Shown in pieces: positions 18,824 to 27,595 of a stretch of DNA of 64,000 nucleotides (position 1 is its first letter; every line of letters begins with the position of its first letter). This stretch comes from G965218495 sp965218495. GTDB taxonomy: Bacteria > Bacteroidota > Rhodothermia > Rhodothermales > Bin80. The stretch spans positions 4,216,001 to 4,280,000 of the forward strand of contig OZ244626.1 in NCBI GenBank assembly GCA_965218495.1. The letters run 5' to 3'. The position numbers and the translations under genes are program-made. Below the pieces are notes generated by a model. That model made no database searches, had not been told where the DNA came from, and was given only the letters and a program-made list of their open reading frames with translations.

Positions 18824-19654
18824 ATGAAAACTAGAGCATGTCATCTAATCGCCGTGGCGGCGCTGCTGCTACTGGGCGGAGCGTATTGCGTTGACGCAGC
18901 AGGCCAGAACTCTGTAGCGGTAGGGGACATGTTCGCAAGCGGCACGAAGGCCGCGGGTCACTGCGCACTGGCAAGCCTACCTATGATAGATATGGCGTGC
19001 AAGGGTGAGCGGTGCGCGCTTGCAGACCAGATTATCCCCGAGGGCGTGCTACTTCAAGGCGCCCGTGCTTCGGAAACGAAGCTTCCGCCGCTCAACTCCG
19101 GCAACAACCAGCGCTCCGTGTTTGCGGCTAACGACGATGGTCAGTCCATATTGAGTCGACTAGCGGCAAACAGCGGCAACTTGCGGCAACAGCCGCACCC
19201 ACCGTGGTGTGCGCTGGCCGCCAACGCAACAAAACGGCAGAAGAAGAATTTTGACAAGTGCGTGGCCGAACACGAGTCCAAGGACTTCTGTTCACTCTGG
19301 AATGCGAATGGCGACCGATTTATCGGAAGCACCCGTATGAAGCCGCAGCCACCGGCACCGAAACGGGTGACGACGTGCGCACTGGCCGCCAACCCAACAG
19401 ATCAACAGAAGAAGCGTTTTGACCAGTGCGTGACCAAATTCGAGCCCAAGAGCCTCCGATACGCCACGAATGCGAATGGTGACCGGTTTGCCAAAGGCCG
19501 CCTTTTGAAGCCTCGGGCGACGGTGTGCGCGCTGTCCGCTAGCGCAACAGAACAGCAGCGAAAGAGATTCGACCAGTGCATGGCCAAAATCGAGTCCAAG
19601 GACTTCTGTTCCTACACGAATTGGCAGGGCGGCCGGATTGTAAGAAGCCTCTGA
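18824..19654 (+). CDS. Secreted Cys-rich triple-repeat protein (paralogue 2)
   Basis: 276 residues with a signal peptide nearly identical to that of paralogue 1 (LIAVAALLLLGGAYCVDAAGQ). It has the same N-terminal Cys module (GHCALAS, MACKGERC) and three repeats: CALAANATKRQKKNFDKC, CALAANPTDQQKKRFDQC, CALSASATEQQRKRFDQC, each followed by K-(D/S)-(F/L)-(C/R) and N-x-x-G-(D/G)-R. Repeat 2 again lacks the third Cys, so that asymmetry predates the duplication. Both proteins end in GG-R-I-V-R-(G/S)-(I/L). No transmembrane segment after the signal peptide. Function unknown; probably periplasmic or outer-surface. Confidence 0.75.
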   Translation: MKTRACHLIAVAALLLLGGAYCVDAAGQNSVAVGDMFASGTKAAGHCALASLPMIDMACKGERCALADQIIPEGVLLQGARASETKLPPLNSGNNQRSVFAANDDGQSILSRLAANSGNLRQQPHPPWCALAANATKRQKKNFDKCVAEHESKDFCSLWNANGDRFIGSTRMKPQPPAPKRVTTCALAANPTDQQKKRFDQCVTKFEPKSLRYATNANGDRFAKGRLLKPRATVCALSASATEQQRKRFDQCMAKIESKDFCSYTNWQGGRIVRSL

Positions 19655-20206
19655 CCCGAGCAGCCAGTTTCCCGTGTGCAGCCGGGACCTGCTTGCGCAG
19701 GAAGCCATTCGCGTCATCGCACGCAGATACAAATCACTCTGCCAGTGATTTAAACCACTGCGCAACCTTCCAATCGCTTCCAGCTCGGTCCCCCTACCGC
19801 TTGGCCGCCGTGATTTGCATCATAGCTGCACGTTGTCCGTGCGCTACGGCATGCAGCGCTTGACAGGCGGCACAGTGGCGGGTAATTGCTACCTGAATGT
19901 GCTCATTGTGCTGAAATCGGCGGCCCTTCGTGGCCACGGGGATATCAGCGGATTCGGGGCAACTCCGCTCTTCTGGATGCAAACCCGTACACGACCAGCG
20001 CATTGAGGGCGACGCTCAGCGGCCTGTCCGAGGTCAAGAACTTTTGGGACTAAGGAACGCTAAGCTTGCGCACCCCGTTGCAATTGGTTGATGGCGGGCG
20101 CGCATCTGCTGCACGTCAACGGGGCATCCTGCTCAGAGATATCTACGCCAGGATGAAAGCCGCCCCTGCATGGATGCACACGCTGCGCGGTAGAGTAGGC
20201 TGGCAC
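19655..20206. other. Intergenic, nothing recognised
   Basis: About 550 bp between the Cys-rich pair and the third choice-of-anchor B gene. I see no supported gene, RNA or repeat. Confidence 0.4.
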
Positions 20207-21745
20207 ATGCGAATGCGCATTCACACCTTGTTTCTTGGCATCCTGGTAAGCGCGCCAGCCATGGGGCAGTCGTCCATCACGGGGGCGAGGGTGGCCTGTG
20301 AAAACGGGGAGGCTGCAGGTCATCCCTGCAATGACGTCGCGCTGCTTTCCAGGCTGATGCCCGACAGGCTGGAGACCGACGCGGTCCTGGACATGTGGGG
20401 ATGGACCGACCGCGCCTCCGGCCGCGAATACGCCCTGGTTGCCACGGACGTATCCGTCGCCTTCGTGGACATATCGGATCCTGTGAACCCTGTCTACCTG
20501 GGTCAGCTTCCCTCGCATGACAGCACCAAATCCGGTTGGCGTGACCTTAAAGTGTACCAGGATCATGCATTTGTCGTGGTGGATGGCGATGGAGCAAACG
20601 GCTTGCAGGTCTTTGACCTCACGCAGCTGCGCTCGCCACCCAGTATGCCGTACGTCTTTGCTCAATCCGCACACTACGATCAATTCGGGCAGGCGCACAA
20701 CGTGGCGATCAACACCGAGACGGGCTTCGCCTATGTCGTAGGGTCCAATACGGGTCCCTGCCCAAACGGGCTGCACATGGTGGACATTCGCGTGCCGCAG
20801 CAGCCGGCCTATGCCGGCTGCTTCATAGACAGCGCCACCGGCAACAGTGGCGACGGATACACGCACGACGCCCAGTGCGTGATTTACCGCGGACCGGACG
20901 TGGAGCATGTGGGCAAAGAGATCTGCATTGGCGCCAACATCAATGGCGTCAGCATCGCCGATGTCTCCGACAAGGCGCAGCCCATCAAAATTGCCAGCGC
21001 AGAGTACCCGGAAGCCTTGTACGCACACCAAGCCTGGCTTACAGAAGATCAGCGCTATCTCTTTCTGAACGACGAAACGGATGAGCTCAATCGCCACTGG
21101 CTGAATTTACCGCCACTGCCCGGTACGCGAACCCTTATATGGGACCTTGAAGACCTGGACGACCCTGTCCTGCATCACGAGTACTTCGGCCCCACAGGCT
21201 CCTCAGACCATAATCTCTATATCCGGGGAGATACGCTGTACATGGCCAACTATGCGAGCGGCCTGCGGATCGTAGACATCTCCATCCCGTCGGCGCCCGT
21301 CGAAGTTGCACACTTTGATACGTACCCATTTAGCGATCACGCGGGACTTAATGGCGCCTGGACCGCCTACCCCTACTTCAGGAGTGGCACGATTGCCATC
21401 ACCAGCGGACACCATGGGCTCTTCCTCGTCGCCTACGATGGCAGCAGCGGTACCGCCAGTGACACGCGTACCACGGTGCCCACCGGCTTCTCTCTGACCA
21501 GCGCATACCCCAACCCGTTTAACCCGGTGACCATGCTTTCGCTGGTAAACCCCGTGCCGCAGCACATCGCAGTGAAGGCGCACGACCTCTCGGGACGCAC
21601 AGTCGCCGTTCTACACGAAGGGTCGCTGGGCGCAGGAACGCACCTCATGCGCTTTGACGGGCGGACACTGCCGAGCGGCACATACCTCGTTGTGGCCACC
21701 GCCCGCACAGCGCAGGCCATCCAAGCCGTCACGCTCGCAAAGTAG
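20207..21745 (+). CDS. Choice-of-anchor B family secreted protein with T9SS-like sorting domain
   Basis: 512 residues from ATG 20207 (ATG 20213 equally possible); the longer frame to TTG 20066 would bury the signal peptide. Signal peptide: RIHTLFLGILVSAPAMGQ. The body carries the same blocks as the 5.5-kb paralogue: DMWGWTDR, GREYALVA, VAFVDISDPVNP, WRDLKVYQDHAFVVVDGDGANGLQVFDL, AHNVAINTETG, THDAQCVIYRGPD, AHQAWLTED, DHNLYI, MANYASGLRIVDIS. It ends in a complete PNPFNP sorting domain with TLAK at the C-terminus. Expected to be exported through type IX secretion. Role unknown. Confidence 0.9.
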   Translation: MRMRIHTLFLGILVSAPAMGQSSITGARVACENGEAAGHPCNDVALLSRLMPDRLETDAVLDMWGWTDRASGREYALVATDVSVAFVDISDPVNPVYLGQLPSHDSTKSGWRDLKVYQDHAFVVVDGDGANGLQVFDLTQLRSPPSMPYVFAQSAHYDQFGQAHNVAINTETGFAYVVGSNTGPCPNGLHMVDIRVPQQPAYAGCFIDSATGNSGDGYTHDAQCVIYRGPDVEHVGKEICIGANINGVSIADVSDKAQPIKIASAEYPEALYAHQAWLTEDQRYLFLNDETDELNRHWLNLPPLPGTRTLIWDLEDLDDPVLHHEYFGPTGSSDHNLYIRGDTLYMANYASGLRIVDISIPSAPVEVAHFDTYPFSDHAGLNGAWTAYPYFRSGTIAITSGHHGLFLVAYDGSSGTASDTRTTVPTGFSLTSAYPNPFNPVTMLSLVNPVPQHIAVKAHDLSGRTVAVLHEGSLGAGTHLMRFDGRTLPSGTYLVVATARTAQAIQAVTLAK

Positions 21746-21748
21746 CAT

Positions 21749-22360
21749 TCAAAGGAGCAGCTTGACCACCACAAAGCCGCCCACCAGCAGAATCGTGAAT
21801 ACGATTGCCAACAGGTTAAAGTAGCGGTCGACAAAACGCTTGACCGGCTCGCCGAACCACCAGATGAGCGCCGCCACGGCAAAAAAGCGGGCCGACCGGC
21901 TTATGAGGGACGCCACCATGAAGCGCGCGAAGCTGATGTCAAACGCCCCCGCACTGATGGTGAACACCTTGTAGGGTATGGGTGTAAATCCGGCGGCAAA
22001 GATGATTTCAAATCCCCACTCGTCAAAACGCCGCCCCACCTCAAAGTAAAGCTCCTGGCTGAAGCCCGGGACCATTTCAAAAAAGAACTGAGCCAGACTG
22101 GTAAATCCGTCTGCGGTCAGCCAAGCGTAATGGCCGAGTCCGTAGCCGGCGGCCCCACCCAAAAGCGAGCCCAGGGAGCAGAGCAGCGCAAGGTAAAAAG
22201 CACGACGGCGACTACCCAATACCAACGCGATCAGCAGGACGTCCGGTGGTACCGGAAAAAACATCGACTCCACAAACGCGAGCACAAAAAGCGCCGCCGC
22301 CCCGTACGGAGACTCAGCCCACGAGAGGACCCAGTCGTAGAGACGCCGAACCCACTGCAT
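21749..22360 (-). CDS. YqaA/DedA-like VTT-domain membrane protein
   Basis: 203 residues, strongly hydrophobic, about five membrane segments. It has the VTT (SNARE-associated) features: FVESMFFPVPPDVLLIALVLG near the N-terminus, GSLLGGAAGYGLGHYAW, and the GFTPIPYKVFTISAGAF re-entrant motif typical of YqaA proteins. DedA-superfamily proteins act as lipid scramblases or flippases in the inner membrane; the substrate here is unknown. The gene starts 6 bp after the stop of the TPR gene on the same strand, so the two are probably cotranscribed. It converges with the choice-of-anchor B gene, with only 3 bp between stops. Confidence 0.88.
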   Translation of the reverse strand: MQWVRRLYDWVLSWAESPYGAAALFVLAFVESMFFPVPPDVLLIALVLGSRRRAFYLALLCSLGSLLGGAAGYGLGHYAWLTADGFTSLAQFFFEMVPGFSQELYFEVGRRFDEWGFEIIFAAGFTPIPYKVFTISAGAFDISFARFMVASLISRSARFFAVAALIWWFGEPVKRFVDRYFNLLAIVFTILLVGGFVVVKLLL

Positions 22361-22366
22361 GCGCGC

Positions 22367-23773
22367 CTATTGCGTCAGGCCGAGCCGCTTGCGAATGCGG
22401 CTGTCGCCGTAAATGCTCGGGCAGACCTTTTTTAGCACATCCCGCATGCGGGGGTCCAGCTGAAATGCCTTTTCAAATGACGCGATGCACTCGTCCGTGC
22501 GGCCAACGGCTGAGAGAAGCCTGCCCTGCTGAAACCATGCCGCCGCGCACTGAGGGTCCAGCGCTAATGCCTGCCCGTACGCCTTCAGCGCTTTGGCAGA
22601 CAAGCCAGCCTCCATGTAGGTTTCCGCCAAGTCGAACCAGACGTCGCGATTAGTCGGCTCCAAGCGCACCACCTTCAAATAGGCGGCTACGGCCTGCCGG
22701 AGTGCACCGCTGCTGCGGAGACAGTCCGCCTTGGCATACCAGAAATCCGAGACTTTCGGCTCCAACTCAATGGCCTTGTCAATGCAGCGGAGTGCGTTCC
22801 TTTCCTGATGCAATGCATCGTAGCAACTTCCAAGGCCAAACCACGCATCCGCGAACTTCGCGTCAAGATTCAGGGCCCGCCGAAAGTATTTTATCGCCCG
22901 CGAGAACTCGTCCAGGTGCTCATAAGCGATACCGATGTTGCAGAGCGCTGACGCATCGGGCTCAGCCAGTGTCAGTACGTGCTCATAGTCTTCGATCGCC
23001 TCCTTGAAACGGCCCACGCTCATCAGCGCATTTCCTCGGTTGTAGTACACCGACGGAAAGTCTTCCCGGATCACTACGGCCATGCCGTAGGATTCAATGG
23101 CCGACTTAAAGGACCCTACGCGACCCAGCGCGATACCGCGGTTGTACCAGGCGTCCGCGCAGTAGGGATCGTTGTCCAGATGTCTGTCATAACACTCGAC
23201 ACTCTGCTCAAACAAGCCGGCCCGGTCGTAGCAGTACCCGAGCTCGTACCAAACGTCGAGGTGGTCGGAGCACAGTTCTACACAGGCACGAAAGGCCTCA
23301 ATGGCTTCCTGCACCTGGTCCATGCGCTCCAGCGCCAGCCCGCGAAGATAGGGCACATCCGGGTTCAGCGGGTCGAGGCTTTCCGCCTGGGCAATGCACT
23401 CCAGGGCCTCGTCACCGCGCCCAAGCGCATCCAGCGTGTTGCCTAGGTTGAGCAACGTTTCGGCATCAACGGGATTGAGCTCGCGCGCACGCGAAAAAGC
23501 TGCAAGCGCGTCGGCTTCGCGACCCTGGTGGTTCAGCAGCATGCCGCGCCGCAACCACGCATCGGAAGAAAAGGGCTGCAACTCCAACAGATGATCAACT
23601 ACGATAAGGCACTTAGCGATCTCACCGGAATCAAAGTAGTGCGTCGCTATTTCCTCCAAAGCCTCGGAATCAAAATACGCCGAATCGCGGCTCGTCTCGT
23701 AGGACGCTACCAGCGCATTTACTCGCTCCTTGCTCCACGCGCCATCATCGTAGTCGAAATCGAAAGTGTTCAT
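22367..23773 (-). CDS. Tetratricopeptide repeat protein
   Basis: 468 residues made of about eleven consecutive TPR units from residue ~60 to ~450, with the usual W/L-G-Y-A-F-A-P spacing (AWLRRGMLLNHQGREADALAAFSRARELNP and similar). No signal peptide and no membrane segment, so probably cytoplasmic. The N-terminal 50 residues are acidic. TPR arrays bind partner proteins; no partner can be named. It is cotranscribed with the VTT membrane protein (6 bp gap), a pairing that may be conserved in relatives. ATG 23773 is the only sensible start. Confidence 0.88.
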   Translation of the reverse strand: MNTFDFDYDDGAWSKERVNALVASYETSRDSAYFDSEALEEIATHYFDSGEIAKCLIVVDHLLELQPFSSDAWLRRGMLLNHQGREADALAAFSRARELNPVDAETLLNLGNTLDALGRGDEALECIAQAESLDPLNPDVPYLRGLALERMDQVQEAIEAFRACVELCSDHLDVWYELGYCYDRAGLFEQSVECYDRHLDNDPYCADAWYNRGIALGRVGSFKSAIESYGMAVVIREDFPSVYYNRGNALMSVGRFKEAIEDYEHVLTLAEPDASALCNIGIAYEHLDEFSRAIKYFRRALNLDAKFADAWFGLGSCYDALHQERNALRCIDKAIELEPKVSDFWYAKADCLRSSGALRQAVAAYLKVVRLEPTNRDVWFDLAETYMEAGLSAKALKAYGQALALDPQCAAAWFQQGRLLSAVGRTDECIASFEKAFQLDPRMRDVLKKVCPSIYGDSRIRKRLGLTQ

Positions 23774-23914
23774 TCAGTAAGAGTCTAGTTCGAAACGCAA
23801 CAAATACTGGTTTGGCCAGCGAACGCCTATGGCGCTGTTGTGTTCAAATTTCGGAACTCTCCAGTCGGCTCTTTGGTTGTTACGGCACCACCATTGCCGG
23901 CATTGCAAGCGGCC

Positions 23915-24394
23915 ATGCACCCTCAGTCTCCAGAGCAGCGTAAAGAGGTACGCGAGCGATTTCGCCGCTTTCTGCGTCAGCGTGGCCTTCGCCAGACGCC
24001 CGAGCGCTTCGAGGTGCTGGACGCGCTCTACGACATCAGCGGGCATGCCGATGCCGATGAGCTCTATCTTCGGCTCAACAAGAACAAGCGCTCCATCAGC
24101 CGGGCCACGGTTTATAACACACTCAACTTGCTGATGGAGTGCGACCTGGTGGTGCGCCACCAGTTTGGGGAACATGGAGCCAAGTACGAGCCATCGTTTC
24201 GGTACTGGCAGCACGATCACCTGATCTGCCTGGACTGTCACAAGGTGCTTGAGTTTTGTGACCCGCGCATCCAGCGCATCCAGGACCTGGTCGCTGAAAT
24301 CTACCATTTCGAGATCAAGCGCCACGCGCTCAACCTGTACGGCCACTGTCGGCGCGACAACTGCACGCACCGCGAGGCAAGCCTGACCGCTTAG
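23915..24394 (+). CDS. Fur-family metalloregulator
   Basis: 159 residues from ATG 23915; a frame from 23840 adds an unlikely hydrophobic leader. The winged helix spans residues ~10-85 (RGLRQTPERFEVLDALY, HADADELYLRLNKNKRSISRATVYNTLNLL), then the dimer and metal-binding domain with HDHLICLDCHKVLEF and the C-terminal CRRDNC pair forming the structural zinc site. Fur proteins repress iron, zinc or peroxide genes when metal-loaded. The sequence alone does not separate Fur, Zur and PerR. Its last 4 bp overlap the convergent amidohydrolase gene. It is divergent from the TPR gene, with a 141-bp shared upstream region. Confidence 0.9.
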   Translation: MHPQSPEQRKEVRERFRRFLRQRGLRQTPERFEVLDALYDISGHADADELYLRLNKNKRSISRATVYNTLNLLMECDLVVRHQFGEHGAKYEPSFRYWQHDHLICLDCHKVLEFCDPRIQRIQDLVAEIYHFEIKRHALNLYGHCRRDNCTHREASLTA

Positions 24395-27300
24395 TGCCGG
24401 CCACAGCTGCAGGCCGGACCATGTTCCAGGATATCCTCACTCACTTCTGCCCGCTCCCAATACAATTGCCTGCGCGCCTGTGGGTGGTTGCCAATCTGGT
24501 TCATGGTCTGCGCGTCATACAGGCGCCCGTTGACCATGACCTGCCAGATGTCGGCAGACGCGTACAGGTTGGCCAGCGGGTCACCGTCGATGACGATCAG
24601 GTCAGCCAGCTTCCCGGGCTCCAGCGAGCCTAAAGCGTGGTCAAGCCCCAGGTACTGCGCACCGTGGAGCGTGGCACTTCGTAAAGCCTCGTGCGGCGTC
24701 ATGCCGCCCTGGTGCAACATCCACAGCTCCCAATGCGCGGCTATGCCTTGCATCTGGCCGTGCGCACCGATCTGCACGATGTTGCCTTGATCGATGAGTC
24801 GCTTCGTCTGCCTGGCAACCTCCATGTAGTAATAGTCGTCCTCATGGGCCATCGTGCGACGGCGGCTGCGCGCATCCACTGTGGAGCGCGGGACGAAGGT
24901 CAACAGGCGCTGGTCTTCCCATACGTTGTCCTTCTGGTACCAGTAGTACTCACCCGAAAGCCCACCGTAGCTAACCACCAGGGTCGGGGTGTAGCCGACA
25001 TCCGTAGCCGCCCAAAGCTGCAAGACGTCTTCATAGAAGGGCGCTACGGGCAGGTTGTGCTCGATGCCCGTATGCCCGTCCACAATCATGGTCAGGTTGT
25101 GAAAGAAGGTGGATCCACCTTCCGGCACTACGTTGATCTTGAGCTCCCGCGCCGCCTGTAGGATCTGTTGCCGCTGCTCTCTTCGCGGCTGGTTATAGCT
25201 CTTGACCGAAAATGCCCCCACGGCCTTCATCCGGCGCAGGTGACTGCGGGCATCTTTCAGGCTGTTGACAACTGCCTTGAAGTCACCGTCTGCGCCATAT
25301 AGTATGGTACCGGTAGAAAATATCCGCGGACCGGTCATGAGGCCCGCCCGAACCATCTCGCTGAGGGTAAATACGGTTTCGGTGTTGGCGCTGGGATCGT
25401 GCGTGGTGGTAACGCCATAGGCCAAATTGGCCAGATAGGCCCAGTTCTCTTGTGGTAGGGGTCCCCCCACAAAGTGGTTGACGTGCGCATGTGCGTCAAC
25501 GAAGCCGGGCAGGATGGACTTGCCGGTTGCGTCAATGACCTCGGCCCCCTCGGGAATGCTGACATCCATTCCGACCGCTTTGATGTGCGACCCTTCGACG
25601 ACGATCGTCGCACCTTGCAGCACCTCGTCGCCGCTCATGGTGATGACCTGCGCGTTGGTAAAGGCCACAGTGCCTGCCACCACGCCTGACTGCGCCGTAA
25701 GGCCTAGGGCGATGCCGGTGCTGTCGGTCTTGGTGATGGGGAATCCGCCAGTGACATCCTGCGTAAAGTATCGAGGTCCCAAGACCCAGTGGAGGCCTTT
25801 TGCGGACCAGTGAAGGTTGGTGCCAGCGTCACGGCTTACCTGATACACAGGGATCGCCTTGGTGTCTTTGGAAAGCGCGACAGGGCTGCCCGTAGACGGA
25901 AAGGCTGCCACGTAGGCATTAAAGAGCTCCGTAAATGCCACGAGCAATCCGTCGGGGCTGGGTACGATTTCGGTTGGGTACTTCAGCGTAAAGTGGACAC
26001 GCTCGTCGCGCCCGGTAAGGTGGATGCTCCTGTATTCTTTCTCCAGTCCGCCCCCGGCCACGAAGTATACGCGCTCCCCGGTGTTGTCGAAGCGCGGATC
26101 GGTGCCATTCTCGGTGATTCGGTGCGGCTTGCCGCCTGAAGCCTCCATCCAGTAGAGGCCAGGGTCGGTCCCATAGAGATTGCCCCGCAGGGAGCTGCCC
26201 GTGCCGCGCCGATAAACGATTTGGGTCCCGTCCGGGCTGAATCGTGGCGTGAAGTAGTGGCCGGGGCGTGTGGAGAGCTGCTCGGGCGTGCCACCGGCGA
26301 GCGGTACGCGGTAGATGGCGCCCAGCGCGGCGTCACTCCATGTGGTATATACTATGGTCTGACCATCGGGGCTGAAGGCCGGCTCATGCTCATGGTGATC
26401 GCTGCCGGTTAGGCGGACCGGCGTGCCATCGGGCAATTCCTTCTTCCACAGGTGCCCCAGCGCCGCAAATACCAACGCACTACCGTCCGGCGCAGTCACG
26501 GCGTCCCGGATCATCTTGACATCAAACGATTCACTAAAGACATCCTGCTGAAACCGAAGCGTCTTGTGCACCTGCAGCTCAATCGGTGCGACAAATGGCA
26601 CTTCGGCGGCTGCGCCGTCCGTGACGGCGATGCGCCAGATTTTTCCCTGCGCCCAGAGGACGATGTGCTGGCTGTCCGGCGTCCAGTCAAATCCGGGATA
26701 TACGCCAAAGATGGCCCAGGCTTCTTGCTGATCGTGGCTGAGGTTGTCCCAAAGCGGGCGCTGCGCGCCGCTTTCTATATCGTAGAGGTACAGCACGCTC
26801 TTGGCGCGCACGCGCCGTACGAAGGCGATGTGCTTGCCATCGGGCGAAGGCTGAGCGCGCGCTGCGCCCCCGGCCCCGGTTATGTACCCAATGATATTGC
26901 CAGTTTCGCGGTCCAGGCGTCGAATGGCGTAGATCTGGCCATGCGGGTCCTTGTTGTACTGGAAGGTGGAGCCGCCGCTCACGTCCTCGCTGAAGTACAC
27001 GTAGCGACCATCAGGGCTCAGTGCGACATCGTTGCCCTGATCCTGCTGCTCATTCTTCTTCTTGGTCAACTGCAGCCCTGCACCGCCGGTGACGTGGTAC
27101 ATCCAGACCTCGCCGGCTCCCAGAGACCTTGTGCTGGAAAAGTGCTTGCGGCCAAGAAGATACTGCCCGTCCGATGTCCACGCCGGCCCATTCACCAGGC
27201 GAAACGATTCCTTGGAAACCTGCGTGGTGTCCGACCCGTCGCGGGCAATGATCCACAGGTTGTCTCCGCCGGCCCGATCGCTGGTGAATGCGATGTACCT

Positions 27301-27591
27301 GCCATCGGGGCTGAAGCGGGGCTGGACATCGAACGCAGGTCCGCGCGTCAACGGCCTGGCCTCGCCGCCTTCCATCGGCAGGAGATAAAGGTCCCCGAGT
27401 AGGTCAAAGACGATCTCCTCTCCGTCTGGACTGACGTCCAAATTAATCCAGGTGCCTTCGCTGGCGGTAAAAGCTACGTGCTTTACCTCGCCGTGGGCCG
27501 CTGTCACATCCCATTTTGGCGCGTCCTGTCCAAAAGCGGCCGCGGCTGATACCAGCATGACTGCCAGGACACTCTGCGCGCGCTTGGTCAT
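24391..27591 (-). CDS. Secreted amidohydrolase with N-terminal TolB-like beta-propeller
   Basis: 1066 residues from ATG 27591, which leads directly into a signal peptide (VLAVMLVSAAAAFGQ). Residues ~40-620 contain a string of PD40/TolB propeller repeats (FSPDGRYIAFTSDR, LSPDGRYVYFSED, FSPDGTQIVYRRG). From ~660 the amidohydrolase fold begins, with metal-binding His701 and His703 in DAHAHV, GHTGIEHN, and the C-terminal GSLEPGKLADLIVIDGDPL typical of imidazolonepropionase-like enzymes. Such fusions are annotated as amidohydrolases or prolidase-like peptidases; the substrate is not known. It follows fabF by 4 bp on the same strand, so it is translated from the acpP-fabF transcript or its own internal promoter. 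Confidence 0.9.
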   Translation of the reverse strand: MTKRAQSVLAVMLVSAAAAFGQDAPKWDVTAAHGEVKHVAFTASEGTWINLDVSPDGEEIVFDLLGDLYLLPMEGGEARPLTRGPAFDVQPRFSPDGRYIAFTSDRAGGDNLWIIARDGSDTTQVSKESFRLVNGPAWTSDGQYLLGRKHFSSTRSLGAGEVWMYHVTGGAGLQLTKKKNEQQDQGNDVALSPDGRYVYFSEDVSGGSTFQYNKDPHGQIYAIRRLDRETGNIIGYITGAGGAARAQPSPDGKHIAFVRRVRAKSVLYLYDIESGAQRPLWDNLSHDQQEAWAIFGVYPGFDWTPDSQHIVLWAQGKIWRIAVTDGAAAEVPFVAPIELQVHKTLRFQQDVFSESFDVKMIRDAVTAPDGSALVFAALGHLWKKELPDGTPVRLTGSDHHEHEPAFSPDGQTIVYTTWSDAALGAIYRVPLAGGTPEQLSTRPGHYFTPRFSPDGTQIVYRRGTGSSLRGNLYGTDPGLYWMEASGGKPHRITENGTDPRFDNTGERVYFVAGGGLEKEYRSIHLTGRDERVHFTLKYPTEIVPSPDGLLVAFTELFNAYVAAFPSTGSPVALSKDTKAIPVYQVSRDAGTNLHWSAKGLHWVLGPRYFTQDVTGGFPITKTDSTGIALGLTAQSGVVAGTVAFTNAQVITMSGDEVLQGATIVVEGSHIKAVGMDVSIPEGAEVIDATGKSILPGFVDAHAHVNHFVGGPLPQENWAYLANLAYGVTTTHDPSANTETVFTLSEMVRAGLMTGPRIFSTGTILYGADGDFKAVVNSLKDARSHLRRMKAVGAFSVKSYNQPRREQRQQILQAARELKINVVPEGGSTFFHNLTMIVDGHTGIEHNLPVAPFYEDVLQLWAATDVGYTPTLVVSYGGLSGEYYWYQKDNVWEDQRLLTFVPRSTVDARSRRRTMAHEDDYYYMEVARQTKRLIDQGNIVQIGAHGQMQGIAAHWELWMLHQGGMTPHEALRSATLHGAQYLGLDHALGSLEPGKLADLIVIDGDPLANLYASADIWQVMVNGRLYDAQTMNQIGNHPQARRQLYWERAEVSEDILEHGPACSCGRH

Positions 27592-27595
27592 GTCG

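Noticed and set aside
26452..27402. Long plus-strand frame (316 codons) opposite the amidohydrolase
   Set aside because: GC-rich shadow of the real gene; no signal or domain, and the opposite strand encodes clear propeller repeats.
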